Notes: generated by a model from the sequence alone, not told the origin. Shown: positions 15,889 to 25,096, counted from the stretch's first letter. The stretch: DNA of 64,000 nt from Akkermansiaceae bacterium (GCA_030725745.1 JANRFH010000006.1:59720-123719); one strand, 5' to 3'. Numbers and translations are program-made.

Positions 15889-16286
15889 TCCCAACCAAGC
15901 ACAACACCATGAACAAGCTCATCAAAACCCATCAGGAACATGAAGCCGCCCTCGCGCGTCTCGAAGAGCTCATGCTCAAAAATCCCATCCCGGATTCGGA
16001 AGGGGCGAACGAGCTGGAACTCCTCGCGCTCCTCATCAAATCCTTCGAAGACAAAAACATCGTCATTGATCCCCCGACCCCTCTCGAAGCCATCCAGTTT
16101 CGAATGGAACAAGCCGGATTGAAGCAGAAGGATCTGATTCCTTTCATCGGATCAAAAAGCCGCGTGTCGGAAGTGCTCGCAGGAAAACGCCCGCTCACTC
16201 TTGCCATGGCGCGGAAGTTGCACAAAGGCCTAGGGATACCTGCTGAAATTCTCTTGGAAGATGCTTTTTCTTCCTCAGCTGCCTGA
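15885..16286 (+). CDS. HigA-like antitoxin with helix-turn-helix domain
   Basis: A 133-residue COG5499-type protein. The N-terminal half is acidic; the C-terminal half has an Xre-like helix-turn-helix (FRMEQAGLKQKDLIPFIGSK and the following SRVSEVLAGKRPLTLAMARK). In intact systems this protein neutralises HigB and represses the operon. Its start ATG (15885) overlaps the HigB stop, so translation was once coupled to the toxin gene. Because the toxin is truncated this antitoxin is now an orphan and may act only as a regulator, or may neutralise related toxins elsewhere (inference). Confidence 0.85.
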   Translation: MIPTKHNTMNKLIKTHQEHEAALARLEELMLKNPIPDSEGANELELLALLIKSFEDKNIVIDPPTPLEAIQFRMEQAGLKQKDLIPFIGSKSRVSEVLAGKRPLTLAMARKLHKGLGIPAEILLEDAFSSSAA

Positions 16287-16303
16287 ATATCGCGCTAAAG
16301 CCC

Positions 16304-16654
16304 ATGTCCCCCTCCACCCTCGGCAAGCTCCTCCTCTCCCTCCCCCACGTCGAGCAATCCGAGCCCTTCGGCCCCGGGGTATTTGTCCAGAAAGTCGGCG
16401 GGAAAATGTTCGCGCTCTACACGTATGATGACGACGGCCTGCGCATGAACCTGAAGTGCGATCCCGACCGCGCCATCGAGCTTCGCGAGCAACATGAATC
16501 CATCATCCCCGGCTACCACATGAGCAAGAAGCACTGGAACACCCTCATCCTCGACGGTTCGCTTGATGCCGTGTTCGTGAAGGAACTGATCCAGCACTCC
16601 TACGATCTAGTCTTCGCCTCACTGACGAAAAAACTCCGCGAATCCCTTTCCTGA
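16304..16654 (+). CDS. MmcQ/YjbR family protein
   Basis: A 116-residue protein. The segments GVFVQKVGGKMFALYTYDDD, LRMNLKCDPDRAIELRE and GYHMSKKHWNTLILDGSLD match the YjbR/MmcQ family (CyaY-like fold, double-wing DNA-binding motif). The family's role is not known. It starts 17 bases after higA, in the same direction, and could share its transcript. Confidence 0.9.
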   Translation: MSPSTLGKLLLSLPHVEQSEPFGPGVFVQKVGGKMFALYTYDDDGLRMNLKCDPDRAIELREQHESIIPGYHMSKKHWNTLILDGSLDAVFVKELIQHSYDLVFASLTKKLRESLS

Positions 16655-16761
16655 ACTGAGGGGGAGACTACAAAAACTATCCGTGTGAAAAAACGGGAAG
16701 TATGAACAGACGATGATCCGTAAGGTTTGGAGACACATTCACGTATTCGAGCTGCCTAACC

Positions 16762-19700
16762 ATGATGAATCGCAAGAATAGAGATAAAAATTTGGAGAAT
16801 ACGAATGACCCTAAAAAGGTAGGGTTTCCATCAGAAACGAGCTCATCATTTTCTCGGAGAAAGTTTCTCAAGACCGGAGCCAGCATGGGCATGTTTGCAT
16901 CTGCGATGAGCTTCATGAATCGTCCGGTCATGGCGGGGCCTTTTGAGGTGGATCCGAACAATCCGTATCTAAGCCTAATCCCTGCGGATAAGAAGCTGGA
17001 TCCGGCTTGGGTGAAGTCACTCTTCGAGCGTGGGGAGAAGGAGGTCTACACGTCTGATGTAGCATTGAAGCAAATGGGTATGCCGATTGGCGGCCTCTTT
17101 ACCGGCACTTTGTATTTGAGTGGTGATGGCAGGCTTTGGCATTGGGACATTTTTAACGCTGAGTCTCTGGGTATTGGTAAGGGAGAATTTGAATTTGAAG
17201 GGCGGAAGCATCCATACTCCCACGGAGCCAATTTCGCCTATCCATTGGACTCGGCTCCTAAGTTTCAACAAGGATTTGTGATCCGCTCGGGCGGTAAGGA
17301 AGTGGCGTTGGATCGCACGGGGTTCAAGGACGTGAGCTTCAGCGGAGAATACCCTCGTGCTGTGGTTACTTTTAAAAATGCGGATCTGCTGGTTAGTGCG
17401 CAGTTAGAAGCGTTCTCGCCGTTCATTCCGCTTGATCAGGACGACTCAGGTCTTCCTCTAACGATGATGCAATACCGGATTAAGAACGAGGATTCATCCG
17501 CGCTGGATATTGATGTCGTGGGCACTTTGCAAAACGCGATCTGTCACCATACCAAGCCGATTCAATCGGGGATCATTCGTAACAAGACCGTCCAAGGGGA
17601 TGGCTTTACAGGTGTGGAATGCTCTGCGGAGTCATTTAACCAAAGTCCCGCGAAAGCCAAAGGCAGGGAAGACATTGTCTTTGAGGACTTTGATAGGAAG
17701 GCCGTTGATCGCTGGGTGGCTGAAGGGAACGCTTTTAAAGATGGGATTTTCACTTCGGTAAAACCAGGACAGATCAATACTTACAGAGCTCCGAAATTGG
17801 AAGAAGGCCAGAAGCAGGATCGTTTTGCAGGTCTCAAAAGAACAGGCACGCTTACGAGCCAACCTTTCAAAATCGAACGTCGCTTCATTACCGCGCAAGT
17901 GTTCGGAGACTATAACTACCTGCAGGCTGGTCTCTGCGTCGTCGTGGACGGGAAAAAGGTGGCGGCAATGACAGGGCCAGCTGGCAACAAGGCGATTCCT
18001 ACTTCACTGGATGTTTCTCAATTCGAGGGCAAAATGGCTCATATCGAAATCTACGATCAAGCTAGTATAAGGGAGCCTCACCTTAACCAGCAGGGAGGAA
18101 TCGGTGTTGAACAAATCACCTTCTCGGATACGCCCGCTGCCGAGCTGGTGACCCTTGAGTCACTTGCGGATCATGGAACGATGACTCTGGCTTTGCTAGG
18201 TGACGGCAAAACAGATCGCGCGTCCGCATTGCGCGGAAAGTCCGAGACGGCCGCCGAGGCAGGGCTGAAAGATACGCTGATCGGCGAAGTCGGGCGTTCT
18301 GTCACTCTTGCTCCGGGTGAGGAGCAGGTCTTCACCTTTGCGGTATCCTGGTTTTTCCCAAATTACCGGAATATCCATCTGAGGAATGAAGTCGTCGGCC
18401 GCTTCTATGCTTCACGTTTTAACTCATCGACGGAGGTCACCAGTTACTTTGCTAAGAACATGGATCGACTCGCCTCGCAGACACGCAAGTGGGTCGATAC
18501 CTGGTATGATTCCACGCTGCCCTATTGGTTCTTAGATCGCACGATGGCGAACACTTCGACCTTGGCTACCTCGACCAGCCTGCGTTTCAAAGACGGTCGT
18601 TTCTGGGGCTGGGAGGGTGAAACCTGCTGCAGTGGTACCTGCACCCATGTCTGGCAATATGCTCAGGCAGTCGCTCGTCTGTTCCCAGAAATTGAGAAAG
18701 AAAGCCGGGATAAATATGATTTCGGAGTTGGGCAAGATCCTAAGACCGGAGGAATCAATCATCGGGTCAATACCAGCCCCGGATTAGTAGCTGATGATGG
18801 CCAACTGGGGCGGATTCTATCCGTTTACCGCGAGCACCAGATGACCACGGATGATACCTTCTTGAAAGGCATCTGGCCGAGAGTGAAGCAGGGGATGGAT
18901 TTCATCATCGTTCAGGATAAAGACCAAGATGGCATCCTCGAAGGGCCGCAGCGCAACACGCTGGATGGCGAATGGAATGGCAAGATTTCCTGGATCAGCT
19001 CGCTCTACATCGCAGGGCTCAGAGCCTGTGAAGCTATGGCAAACGAGGTCGGCGACACGGCCTATGCGGTACACTGCAAGAAGCTCGCGGACTCGGGCTC
19101 TGAGAAGATCAAAGAGCTTTTTGATGGTGAATACTTCATCCAGGATGTTGACCCGACCCTAACGAGTGCTTCGTCTGACAAGGGCTGTCTGATCGATCAA
19201 GTCTTCGGCCAGTCATGGGCATACTGGGTCGGTCTTGGTGAAATTTTTGACCGGAAGATGCAGCTCAGTGCGTTGCGTGCTCTTTATCGCTACAACTTCG
19301 TCCCTGACATGGGGCCATTTAGAGAAAAGTTCAAACAAGGTCGCATCTACGCTCTCGCGGGTGATGCCGGACTGCTGATGTGCACGTGGCCGAAGACACA
19401 GCTCAGACGCCAGAATGGGATGATTTACTTCTACGAGTTTATGACCGGCTTTGAGTGGCAGGTCGCTTCACACATGATTTATGAGGGTCTGGATAACCCG
19501 GATCTGCTCGAGCATGGTCTCGCTGTTTCACGAGCCATTCACGACCGCTACAGCGCGGAAATGCGCAACCCGTATAATGAGATCGAGTGCGGCAATCACT
19601 ATGCCCGTGCGATGGCGAGTTACGGCACTTACCAATCCATGTGCGGCTACCAATATCATGGGCCGAAGCGTGAGCTTTCGTTTGCGCCGCGCCTGACTCC

Positions 19701-19989
19701 GGAGGACTTCCGCGCCGCCTTCACCGTGGCCAAAGGTTGGGGCAGCTTTGCGCAGAAGGTCATAAACGGCACACAGTCTGCGGAAATCGACATGCGTTAT
19801 GGAACGCTGGAGTTGCAGCAATTGAGACTTGGGCAGGTCAAAGGGACGAATGCCACTGGCGCATCCGTAACGGTCAATGGAAAATCCGTTGCTGCGAAGT
19901 TCAGCCTTAAAGACGGCCACTACATTGTGAGCATCGACATCCCTGTCCGTGTGAACGAAGGCCAACGCCTCGCAGTCATCTTCGGGTAA
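16762..19989 (+). CDS. GH116-like glycoside hydrolase, Tat-exported
   Basis: A 1,075-residue protein. It begins with a Tat signal (SRRKFLKTGAS, then a hydrophobic stretch to GPF). The family resembles bile acid beta-glucosidase/non-lysosomal glucosylceramidase (GH116, DUF608), with a beta-sandwich domain and an (alpha/alpha)6 barrel. In the barrel GWEGETCCSGTCTHVWQYAQ and DGEWNGKISWISSLYIAGLR show the usual pattern around the active site. A segment at about residues 303-455 (VFEDFDRKAVDRW through GIGVEQITFSD) is inserted into the N-terminal domain and looks like an additional beta-sandwich module. It heads an operon with a sulfatase and a propeller protein. Confidence 0.85.
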   Translation: MMNRKNRDKNLENTNDPKKVGFPSETSSSFSRRKFLKTGASMGMFASAMSFMNRPVMAGPFEVDPNNPYLSLIPADKKLDPAWVKSLFERGEKEVYTSDVALKQMGMPIGGLFTGTLYLSGDGRLWHWDIFNAESLGIGKGEFEFEGRKHPYSHGANFAYPLDSAPKFQQGFVIRSGGKEVALDRTGFKDVSFSGEYPRAVVTFKNADLLVSAQLEAFSPFIPLDQDDSGLPLTMMQYRIKNEDSSALDIDVVGTLQNAICHHTKPIQSGIIRNKTVQGDGFTGVECSAESFNQSPAKAKGREDIVFEDFDRKAVDRWVAEGNAFKDGIFTSVKPGQINTYRAPKLEEGQKQDRFAGLKRTGTLTSQPFKIERRFITAQVFGDYNYLQAGLCVVVDGKKVAAMTGPAGNKAIPTSLDVSQFEGKMAHIEIYDQASIREPHLNQQGGIGVEQITFSDTPAAELVTLESLADHGTMTLALLGDGKTDRASALRGKSETAAEAGLKDTLIGEVGRSVTLAPGEEQVFTFAVSWFFPNYRNIHLRNEVVGRFYASRFNSSTEVTSYFAKNMDRLASQTRKWVDTWYDSTLPYWFLDRTMANTSTLATSTSLRFKDGRFWGWEGETCCSGTCTHVWQYAQAVARLFPEIEKESRDKYDFGVGQDPKTGGINHRVNTSPGLVADDGQLGRILSVYREHQMTTDDTFLKGIWPRVKQGMDFIIVQDKDQDGILEGPQRNTLDGEWNGKISWISSLYIAGLRACEAMANEVGDTAYAVHCKKLADSGSEKIKELFDGEYFIQDVDPTLTSASSDKGCLIDQVFGQSWAYWVGLGEIFDRKMQLSALRALYRYNFVPDMGPFREKFKQGRIYALAGDAGLLMCTWPKTQLRRQNGMIYFYEFMTGFEWQVASHMIYEGLDNPDLLEHGLAVSRAIHDRYSAEMRNPYNEIECGNHYARAMASYGTYQSMCGYQYHGPKRELSFAPRLTPEDFRAAFTVAKGWGSFAQKVINGTQSAEIDMRYGTLELQQLRLGQVKGTNATGASVTVNGKSVAAKFSLKDGHYIVSIDIPVRVNEGQRLAVIFG

Positions 19990-20000
19990 GACCTACGATC

Positions 20001-21479
20001 ATGAAAAAGAAGACCTTACTCTCCGCAATGAGTTTGCTGCTACTCGCAGCAAATGCCTTTGCTCAAACGGAAACGAACAAGAGGCCGAACATCGTCTTCC
20101 TCATGACCGATGACCAGCGTTGGGACATGCTGGGTTGTTACGGGAGGACGGATGTGATCACGCCGCACATCGACAAGCTCGCCGAGCAAGGCGTGACTTT
20201 CGACAAGGCTTATTACGCGGTGGCCATCTGCATGCCGAGCCGCACGACCATGTTCACCGGTCGCTATTTCTCAGACCACCGGGTGGGTTTCACCTATCCC
20301 TACAACCGCACCCTGCCAGCAGCAGAGTTTGCCGATAGCTATCCCGCTAAAATGAAAGAAGCAGGCTATCGCACCGGCTTCGTAGGCAAGTTTGGTATTC
20401 GATTGGAAGCGATGGAGCCGACAACGAAGAAGCACTTCGATTTCTTCGTTCAGGGAGGGAAAATTTGGCCGAGAGAAGATGGGGAATTAGTGAAGATCGT
20501 CAAGAGACGTCCACCAGAAGAACGGACTCTTATAAAGGGCGATGCGATGATTCGTTTCCTAGAGACGCAGCCAGTGGATCAACCCTTCTGCCTCTCCATC
20601 AGTTTCGATGCCGTGAAGAATGATCGTGATTCTCAGATGTACACCCCACATGTGGAGCTTTTTAAGGATAAGAAAATGTGGGTTCCTGAGAATTATGTTG
20701 AAGGTAAAAACGAGGCGCTCCCCAAGGTGCTCGACTACTGGCGCGGCACCGGGCTTCACCAGGCGCTCAGCTCTACCCCTGAGTTACAACAAAATGTGAC
20801 CCGTCGTTTCGCCGTGCAGGGCTACACTGTCGATCAGCAAGTAGGTCGCCTAATGGCAAAGCTCGAAGAGATGGGAGTGCTGGAGAATACCATCGTCATC
20901 TACACCAGCGATAACGGTCGCTTCCAAGGCTCGCACGGGCTTTTTGGAAAATCCATCCTCTACGAAGAAGCGATCAAGGCACCGTTTATTGTATTCGATG
21001 GAAGGGTGCCTCAAGAACAACGTGGCCGCAGAGAAAACACCCTCGTTTCCTCCGTCGACTTCGCCCCGACGATGCTTTCAATGGCGGGTCTGGAAGTGCC
21101 GGAGAGTATGCGAGGGAAGAACCTGAAAGGAGTCCTGAATGGCACCGAGGATAAATCGCAATGGCGCAGCGCGGTGTTGATCGAGAGCCTATTTCTTCAG
21201 GAAATCCACACCGCCACCGAGAAGGAGCATCCCGACATTCCCGGGCTCAATGAAAAGATCATCGCCGGGAACCGATCCTACCGTAGCCGTGGCGTAACGA
21301 CAGACCGCTACAAGTATTTCAAATACTTTGAGCACGATCCAGCCATCGAAGAACTCTACGATCTGGAAAACGATCCCCACGAAATGAACAACCTCATCTC
21401 CAATCCAGAATACGCCGAGGTTTTATCGAAACTCCGCAAGCAAACGGAGGAGCTTCATGCTGAGGCGACAACTCACTAA
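20001..21479 (+). CDS. Arylsulfatase-type sulfatase
   Basis: A 492-residue exported enzyme. A Sec signal peptide ends near AFA (residue 21). The metal-binding start RPNIVFLMTDDQRWDMLG and the formylglycine motif C-M-P-S-R at Cys77 are intact, so the maturase-dependent catalytic residue can form. Further features are SDNGRFQGSHGLFGKSILYE and DRYKYFKYFEHDPAIEELYD. It probably removes sulfate esters from a carbohydrate outside the cytoplasm. The start is 12 bases after the GH116 stop, giving a tight operon; no formylglycine-generating enzyme gene is in view. Confidence 0.93.
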   Translation: MKKKTLLSAMSLLLLAANAFAQTETNKRPNIVFLMTDDQRWDMLGCYGRTDVITPHIDKLAEQGVTFDKAYYAVAICMPSRTTMFTGRYFSDHRVGFTYPYNRTLPAAEFADSYPAKMKEAGYRTGFVGKFGIRLEAMEPTTKKHFDFFVQGGKIWPREDGELVKIVKRRPPEERTLIKGDAMIRFLETQPVDQPFCLSISFDAVKNDRDSQMYTPHVELFKDKKMWVPENYVEGKNEALPKVLDYWRGTGLHQALSSTPELQQNVTRRFAVQGYTVDQQVGRLMAKLEEMGVLENTIVIYTSDNGRFQGSHGLFGKSILYEEAIKAPFIVFDGRVPQEQRGRRENTLVSSVDFAPTMLSMAGLEVPESMRGKNLKGVLNGTEDKSQWRSAVLIESLFLQEIHTATEKEHPDIPGLNEKIIAGNRSYRSRGVTTDRYKYFKYFEHDPAIEELYDLENDPHEMNNLISNPEYAEVLSKLRKQTEELHAEATTH

Positions 21480-21554
21480 CCCAACACATGAAAACTTCTC
21501 TCGTTGTAATCCAGAAAAGCCAATAGGGTCGCAGATAAGAAATCCCTCAAACAA

Positions 21555-22655
21555 ATGACGAAAAACTCCGAGCAACTTCATTCTCTCCACCACCACGGCT
21601 TATTCCATTTAGCCAAAAGTCTGATCATCTCCCTCATAGCTCTGCCCACGTTTTGCACGGCGGAGATTACCGATTTTGATTTTGAATATATCGGCCCTGC
21701 CGTGCAGACGGAAGGCATGCACGTGTGGGGATCTTCACCGGTGATCGGTGCGGACGAGAAAGTGCATCTTTATGTGGCTCGCTGGCCAATCGCGACGCAA
21801 AAGGATTTCAACGGTTGGTATAAGGATTGCGAGATCGCGCACTATGTCGGTGATACACCCGAAGGGCCATTCGAATTCGTCCGTGTCGCCGTGCACGATC
21901 AGGATGGAACCTTCAACTCACCCCACAACCCGACGATCCAAAAGATCGATGGAAAATATGTGCTCTGTTTCATCGTCAATGAAAACGACAAGCTAAAGAC
22001 CCAACGTATCATCATGATGGTCGCCGATGACTTGAACGATGAGTGGAGACCCGCTGCCGGTGCTGAGGAGGATGGAACGATCCTTCGAAAATCCAGCGAA
22101 CCCAGTGACTGGAACTTCGAGGCGAAGCTCGGTGTCTCAAATCCTTCGTTGATCAAATACAAGGGCAAATACATGCTCTACATTAAATCTGTCATTCCGA
22201 ATGGTGGATACAGCTACGGTGTCGCGGTCTCAGACAAGCTTGAAGGGCCTTACAAAAATCATCCAAAAAAGGTCACCGACGGAGGAATCGAAGATGCCTA
22301 TGCGTTTACGATGGGCGAGACGGTTTATCTCCTGAGTCGTAATTTCGGGCACTTGCTAGGAGGCTCGCACGGCGGCGGTCTCCTTTGGAGATCCAAGAAT
22401 GGTTTATGGTTCCCGAAGAAAGATGTGAAACTGTCTTTCAAACCTTTGGCCGAATACACCGGCGCAGAAGATTTGAAAAACGGAACGAAATACCGACCAC
22501 CCGCCAAGGTGAATGACTACTCCGGCCGCTTGGAACGTCCTCAGATCCTGATGATGGATGGACAGCCCGCGTATGTTTATATGGCGACCGGGATCAGCAC
22601 CAGAGAGGGCTACGGCAGTTGCTCACATGTCTTTCGGATGACAAAGAAAGATTGA
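21555..22655 (+). CDS. Five-bladed beta-propeller protein, glycoside hydrolase-like (GH43/GH117 type)
   Basis: A 366-residue secreted protein with a signal-like hydrophobic stretch (residues about 20-35). Repeated propeller features are visible: HVWGSSPVIGADEKVHLYVA, TFNSPHNPTIQKIDGKYVL, LGVSNPSLIKYKGKYMLYIK and IEDAYAFTMGETVYLLSRN. The spacing of acidic residues at blade starts resembles GH-F clan enzymes, but no exact family can be assigned. Its position after GH116 and a sulfatase suggests it releases or trims a neutral or sulfated sugar of the same glycan. It converges with the lipoprotein gene with one base between stops. Confidence 0.7.
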   Translation: MTKNSEQLHSLHHHGLFHLAKSLIISLIALPTFCTAEITDFDFEYIGPAVQTEGMHVWGSSPVIGADEKVHLYVARWPIATQKDFNGWYKDCEIAHYVGDTPEGPFEFVRVAVHDQDGTFNSPHNPTIQKIDGKYVLCFIVNENDKLKTQRIIMMVADDLNDEWRPAAGAEEDGTILRKSSEPSDWNFEAKLGVSNPSLIKYKGKYMLYIKSVIPNGGYSYGVAVSDKLEGPYKNHPKKVTDGGIEDAYAFTMGETVYLLSRNFGHLLGGSHGGGLLWRSKNGLWFPKKDVKLSFKPLAEYTGAEDLKNGTKYRPPAKVNDYSGRLERPQILMMDGQPAYVYMATGISTREGYGSCSHVFRMTKKD

Positions 22656-22656
22656 G

Positions 22657-23427
22657 CTACGGCTTCTCCTTCACCCGGCACTCCCGCACCACCTGCTCCC
22701 AGGTGAAAGGCTTCGTAAGCATATCTGCGAGGAAATTATTCTTCGCCGAGAGCCGCGTCGCATTTTTGAGTCCTCCAGTATTGTCCAAGCGACTGAATAA
22801 CACCCTCCTGATCTCGGATTTCTCCGCAGTCTTCCGCCCATAGCCTCCGGTGACATTCGAAGACCAGTAGCGAATCGTATCGCCGCTTTGTCCGAGATAC
22901 ACCACCAGATGCCCGCGCTCCCTGCCGCCGATCTCATCCGTCCACCAGATCTTCATGAAATCCCCCGGCCTCGCGCTCTCGTAGTCAGTGAAATTCGTCC
23001 CACAGCCGAGCTCCGCGAAAAGCTTCGCCGTCCCGGGGCCGTTCGCATTCCACCTTCCGAAAATCTCCGTCCCATCCTGCTCCACCACCTTCGCGTAGCG
23101 CTGCATCGCCACATCGCTGAGCACCAGCCCCTCGCGTTCACGCAGCAGATCGATCGTGCGGAGGAAAACCACATACGTCGCCCCGGAGCAGAACGAAGCC
23201 CCGCACTTCCCTAGATCCTCCTGAAGCCCACCACCATTTGCTGAAACACTCGCCGCCAGCCGTTGCACCGCCGCCGGTGAAGCATCGTAACCACCCCCAC
23301 CCGGCATCGTTTTCACTGCCGCGAGCACATAGGCGTTCTCATCTCCCCCGACCGGCTGCGGGCTAGGGGCACAACTCGCTAGAACCAAGGCAAGTGCACC
23401 AGATGTAGCTTTCACTAAAATTTTCAT
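22657..23427 (-). CDS. Lipoprotein with NlpC/P60-like cysteine peptidase domain
   Basis: The start at 23425-23427 gives MKILVKATSGALALVLASC, with lipobox residues L-A-S-C and lipidation at Cys19. The C-terminal region has an NlpC/P60-like arrangement: a candidate nucleophile Cys80 in SFCSGATYVV, then ARPGDFMKIWW and GHLVVYLG with the histidine. Members cleave or bind peptidoglycan peptides. A total of 256 residues. The motif spacing is not standard, so the enzyme assignment is an inference from pattern only. It is divergent from the small antitoxin-like gene at 23507. Confidence 0.6.
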   Translation of the reverse strand: MKILVKATSGALALVLASCAPSPQPVGGDENAYVLAAVKTMPGGGGYDASPAAVQRLAASVSANGGGLQEDLGKCGASFCSGATYVVFLRTIDLLREREGLVLSDVAMQRYAKVVEQDGTEIFGRWNANGPGTAKLFAELGCGTNFTDYESARPGDFMKIWWTDEIGGRERGHLVVYLGQSGDTIRYWSSNVTGGYGRKTAEKSEIRRVLFSRLDNTGGLKNATRLSAKNNFLADMLTKPFTWEQVVRECRVKEKP

Positions 23428-23506
23428 CACACAGACATTGAGCGCGTTCCGTAGGGAATGCGATCTTCGACTTCCCTTGCTTTCCAAATCATGCTTAATT
23501 GCTCAC

Positions 23507-23695
23507 ATGCAAAACGTTAAGGAAAGGGTCTTGCAAGCTATCCAGCGCCTTCCCGATGACGCTGGCTACCGGGATGTGAGCGAGGAAATCGCCCTCCTCG
23601 CCGCTGTGGCCGACGCGGAGGAGGAAATCAAAAAAGGAAATCTCGTTTCCAGCGAGACGATGGAATTGCGCCTTGAGTCATGGCTCAATGGATAG
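23507..23695 (+). CDS. Small antitoxin-like protein
   Basis: A 62-residue protein (MQNVKERVLQAIQRLPDDAG, then YRDVSEEIALLAAVADAEEE and a LESWLNG end). The size, charge pattern and amphipathic helices fit antitoxins of ParE/RelE modules. A second reading frame that starts at 23688, overlapping the end of this gene by eight bases, looks like the beginning of its toxin. The start ATG at 23507 is chosen because upstream codons overlap the divergent lipoprotein promoter region. The assignment rests on context. Confidence 0.55.
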   Translation: MQNVKERVLQAIQRLPDDAGYRDVSEEIALLAAVADAEEEIKKGNLVSSETMELRLESWLNG

Positions 23696-23807
23696 CCGGA
23701 TCGAGATCCGTGAATTTTCGCAAAAACGGGCAGGGATGGTCGCTCCGCGCCGTCCGCTCTGTGGTACCGATTCACCACCCGCCTGCATACTATCCCAATG
23801 CCTGTAA
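23688..23807 (+). pseudogene. Toxin gene remnant interrupted by a palindromic element
   Basis: An ATG at 23688 overlaps the antitoxin stop and starts MDSRIEIREFSQK, typical of the start of a RelE/ParE-type toxin. From codon 14 on the sequence is the left arm of the inverted element (23729) and encodes residues unrelated to a toxin, ending at TAA 23805-23807. No toxin homology continues after the element, so this reads as an insertion or a deletion-replacement. Confidence 0.5.
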
Positions 23808-23895
23808 ACATCCGGCTTGGTAGGCGGGAGGATTCCACTTTCTCCCGGAATCGTGCCGCACCTTTTTCCGGACGGCGCGGAGCGCCATCCCTGCC
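23729..23895. mobile_element. MITE-like element with 27-base inverted ends
   Basis: The left arm (23729-23756) begins GGCAGGGATGG and the right arm (23869-23895) ends CCATCCCTGCC; they are complementary over about 27 bases with one extra T in the left arm. Inside lie further nested inverted repeats: CCCGCCT (23778-23784) with AGGCGGG (23822-23828), and CGGGAG (23825-23830) with CTCCCG (23842-23847). No transposase is present, so mobility would need a protein in trans. It begins within the frame of a toxin-like gene. Confidence 0.6.
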
Positions 23896-23901
23896 GTATC
23901 G

Positions 23902-23943
23902 GGGCGGCGACGCCCGTGGAACTCATGGCGCGGGGACGCGCCA
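23902..23943. repeat. Two short GC-rich hairpins next to the inverted element
   Basis: GGGC (23902-23905) pairs with GCCC (23912-23915), and TGGCGC (23926-23931) pairs with GCGCCA (23938-23943) around loop GGGGAC. They follow the element by seven bases and end ten bases before the stop of the methyltransferase gene. Neither has a T tract, so they look like repeat sequences rather than terminators. Confidence 0.4.
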
Positions 23944-23952
23944 ACTCCCTAC

Positions 23953-25005
23953 TCACGCCTTCTCGAAGAACAGCGTGAACTCGTTCCTGTTGTAGGTGAG
24001 GTGGGTTTGCTCGATGAGGGAGAGGCCGCCGGCTTCTGCGGCGGTGAGCACATCCTTTTCGAGCTTGCTGATCTCGGCGATGGATTCTGCGCCGGTGGTT
24101 TTGAGGGTGAAGATGACCAGGCCACCGGGGTTGAGGAAGTCTTTGAGCCGCGTCACGTGGCCGATGGCTTGCACCGGCATGCCGTTCAGATCGGAGAGGA
24201 TCGCGTCATACCTTGCGCCGCGTGGCGGGATGAATTCGCCGACGTCTGAGCGGATGAAGGTGAGTCTTTCCGCGCTGCTGAGGCGGGGGTGGAGCGATGC
24301 GCGGTCGATGGCAGTGACTGCATACCGTCGCTTGAGCAGCTCGGAGGTCATGCCGCCGGGACTGGCACCCAGCTCAAGCCAGTGAGCGCCTCTGCCGGGC
24401 AGCTGGCGCTTCATGGAGATGAAATGCAGTGCTTCGGCGACTTTGGCACCGGCACGGCTGACGGTTTCCTCGGCGCTCTGGCTGATGTATTTCGTGCCGC
24501 CCGGATAGATGCCGCCGGCGGCGGTGGGGGTGGAGATGCCGCAGAAGAGGCCTTCTTTGCCGAGGAGGCAGAAGAGGGTTTCCTTATTCGGATCCTGCTC
24601 TTCGGCGATTTTCGGGGAGCCTTCGGGGAGTTCGAAGACTTGGAGAGCGCGGCCACGGAGATTCGAGGCGAGGGCTTTGTAGTAGGGCTTTTGCGAGCCG
24701 GGATCGAGTCGCCCAACGAGGAGGGTCTGCGGGTTGCGGCTCTCGAATTTGTAGTAGATCGACTGTGAGGCTTTTTCGATGAAGCCGTCCATTTTCTCAG
24801 GATTGCACGGCCATGAATGCTCCACGGGGATGTGGAAACGCACGAAGCGCGCGGCGGGGGAGTCCTTGATGAACTCGGGTGTCGCCGTCTGAAACAGGAA
24901 ATACTCCGTTCCTAGTTTCTTCACCTTCTCCGCACCGAGCATGCCGAGGATTTCCGGAACGAGGCCGGAAAACACTTCGGAGATGCGGATGAGGTGGGAG
25001 GTCAT
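23953..25005 (-). CDS. 23S rRNA ribose methyltransferase, RlmM-like
   Basis: A 350-residue protein. A C-terminal FtsJ-type Rossmann domain shows LELGASPGGMTSELLKRRY (motif I with SPGG), RSDVGEFIPPRGARYDAIL and a FTLKTTGAESIA segment near residue 305. The N-terminal region contains a THUMP-like part. This arrangement is that of E. coli RlmM, which 2'-O-methylates C2498 of 23S rRNA using S-adenosylmethionine. Target specificity is inferred from family. The gene ends near a dense repeat region and begins beside the repeats at 25018-25163. Confidence 0.8.
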   Translation of the reverse strand: MTSHLIRISEVFSGLVPEILGMLGAEKVKKLGTEYFLFQTATPEFIKDSPAARFVRFHIPVEHSWPCNPEKMDGFIEKASQSIYYKFESRNPQTLLVGRLDPGSQKPYYKALASNLRGRALQVFELPEGSPKIAEEQDPNKETLFCLLGKEGLFCGISTPTAAGGIYPGGTKYISQSAEETVSRAGAKVAEALHFISMKRQLPGRGAHWLELGASPGGMTSELLKRRYAVTAIDRASLHPRLSSAERLTFIRSDVGEFIPPRGARYDAILSDLNGMPVQAIGHVTRLKDFLNPGGLVIFTLKTTGAESIAEISKLEKDVLTAAEAGGLSLIEQTHLTYNRNEFTLFFEKA

Positions 25006-25096
25006 GGAAGAAGTGCCGAGTGATCAGTGGACAGTGGACAGTGGAAGACGTTGCTAGTGCTGAAGAAACTGAAAGCCAAGCTCGCCAAGGAAGAAA

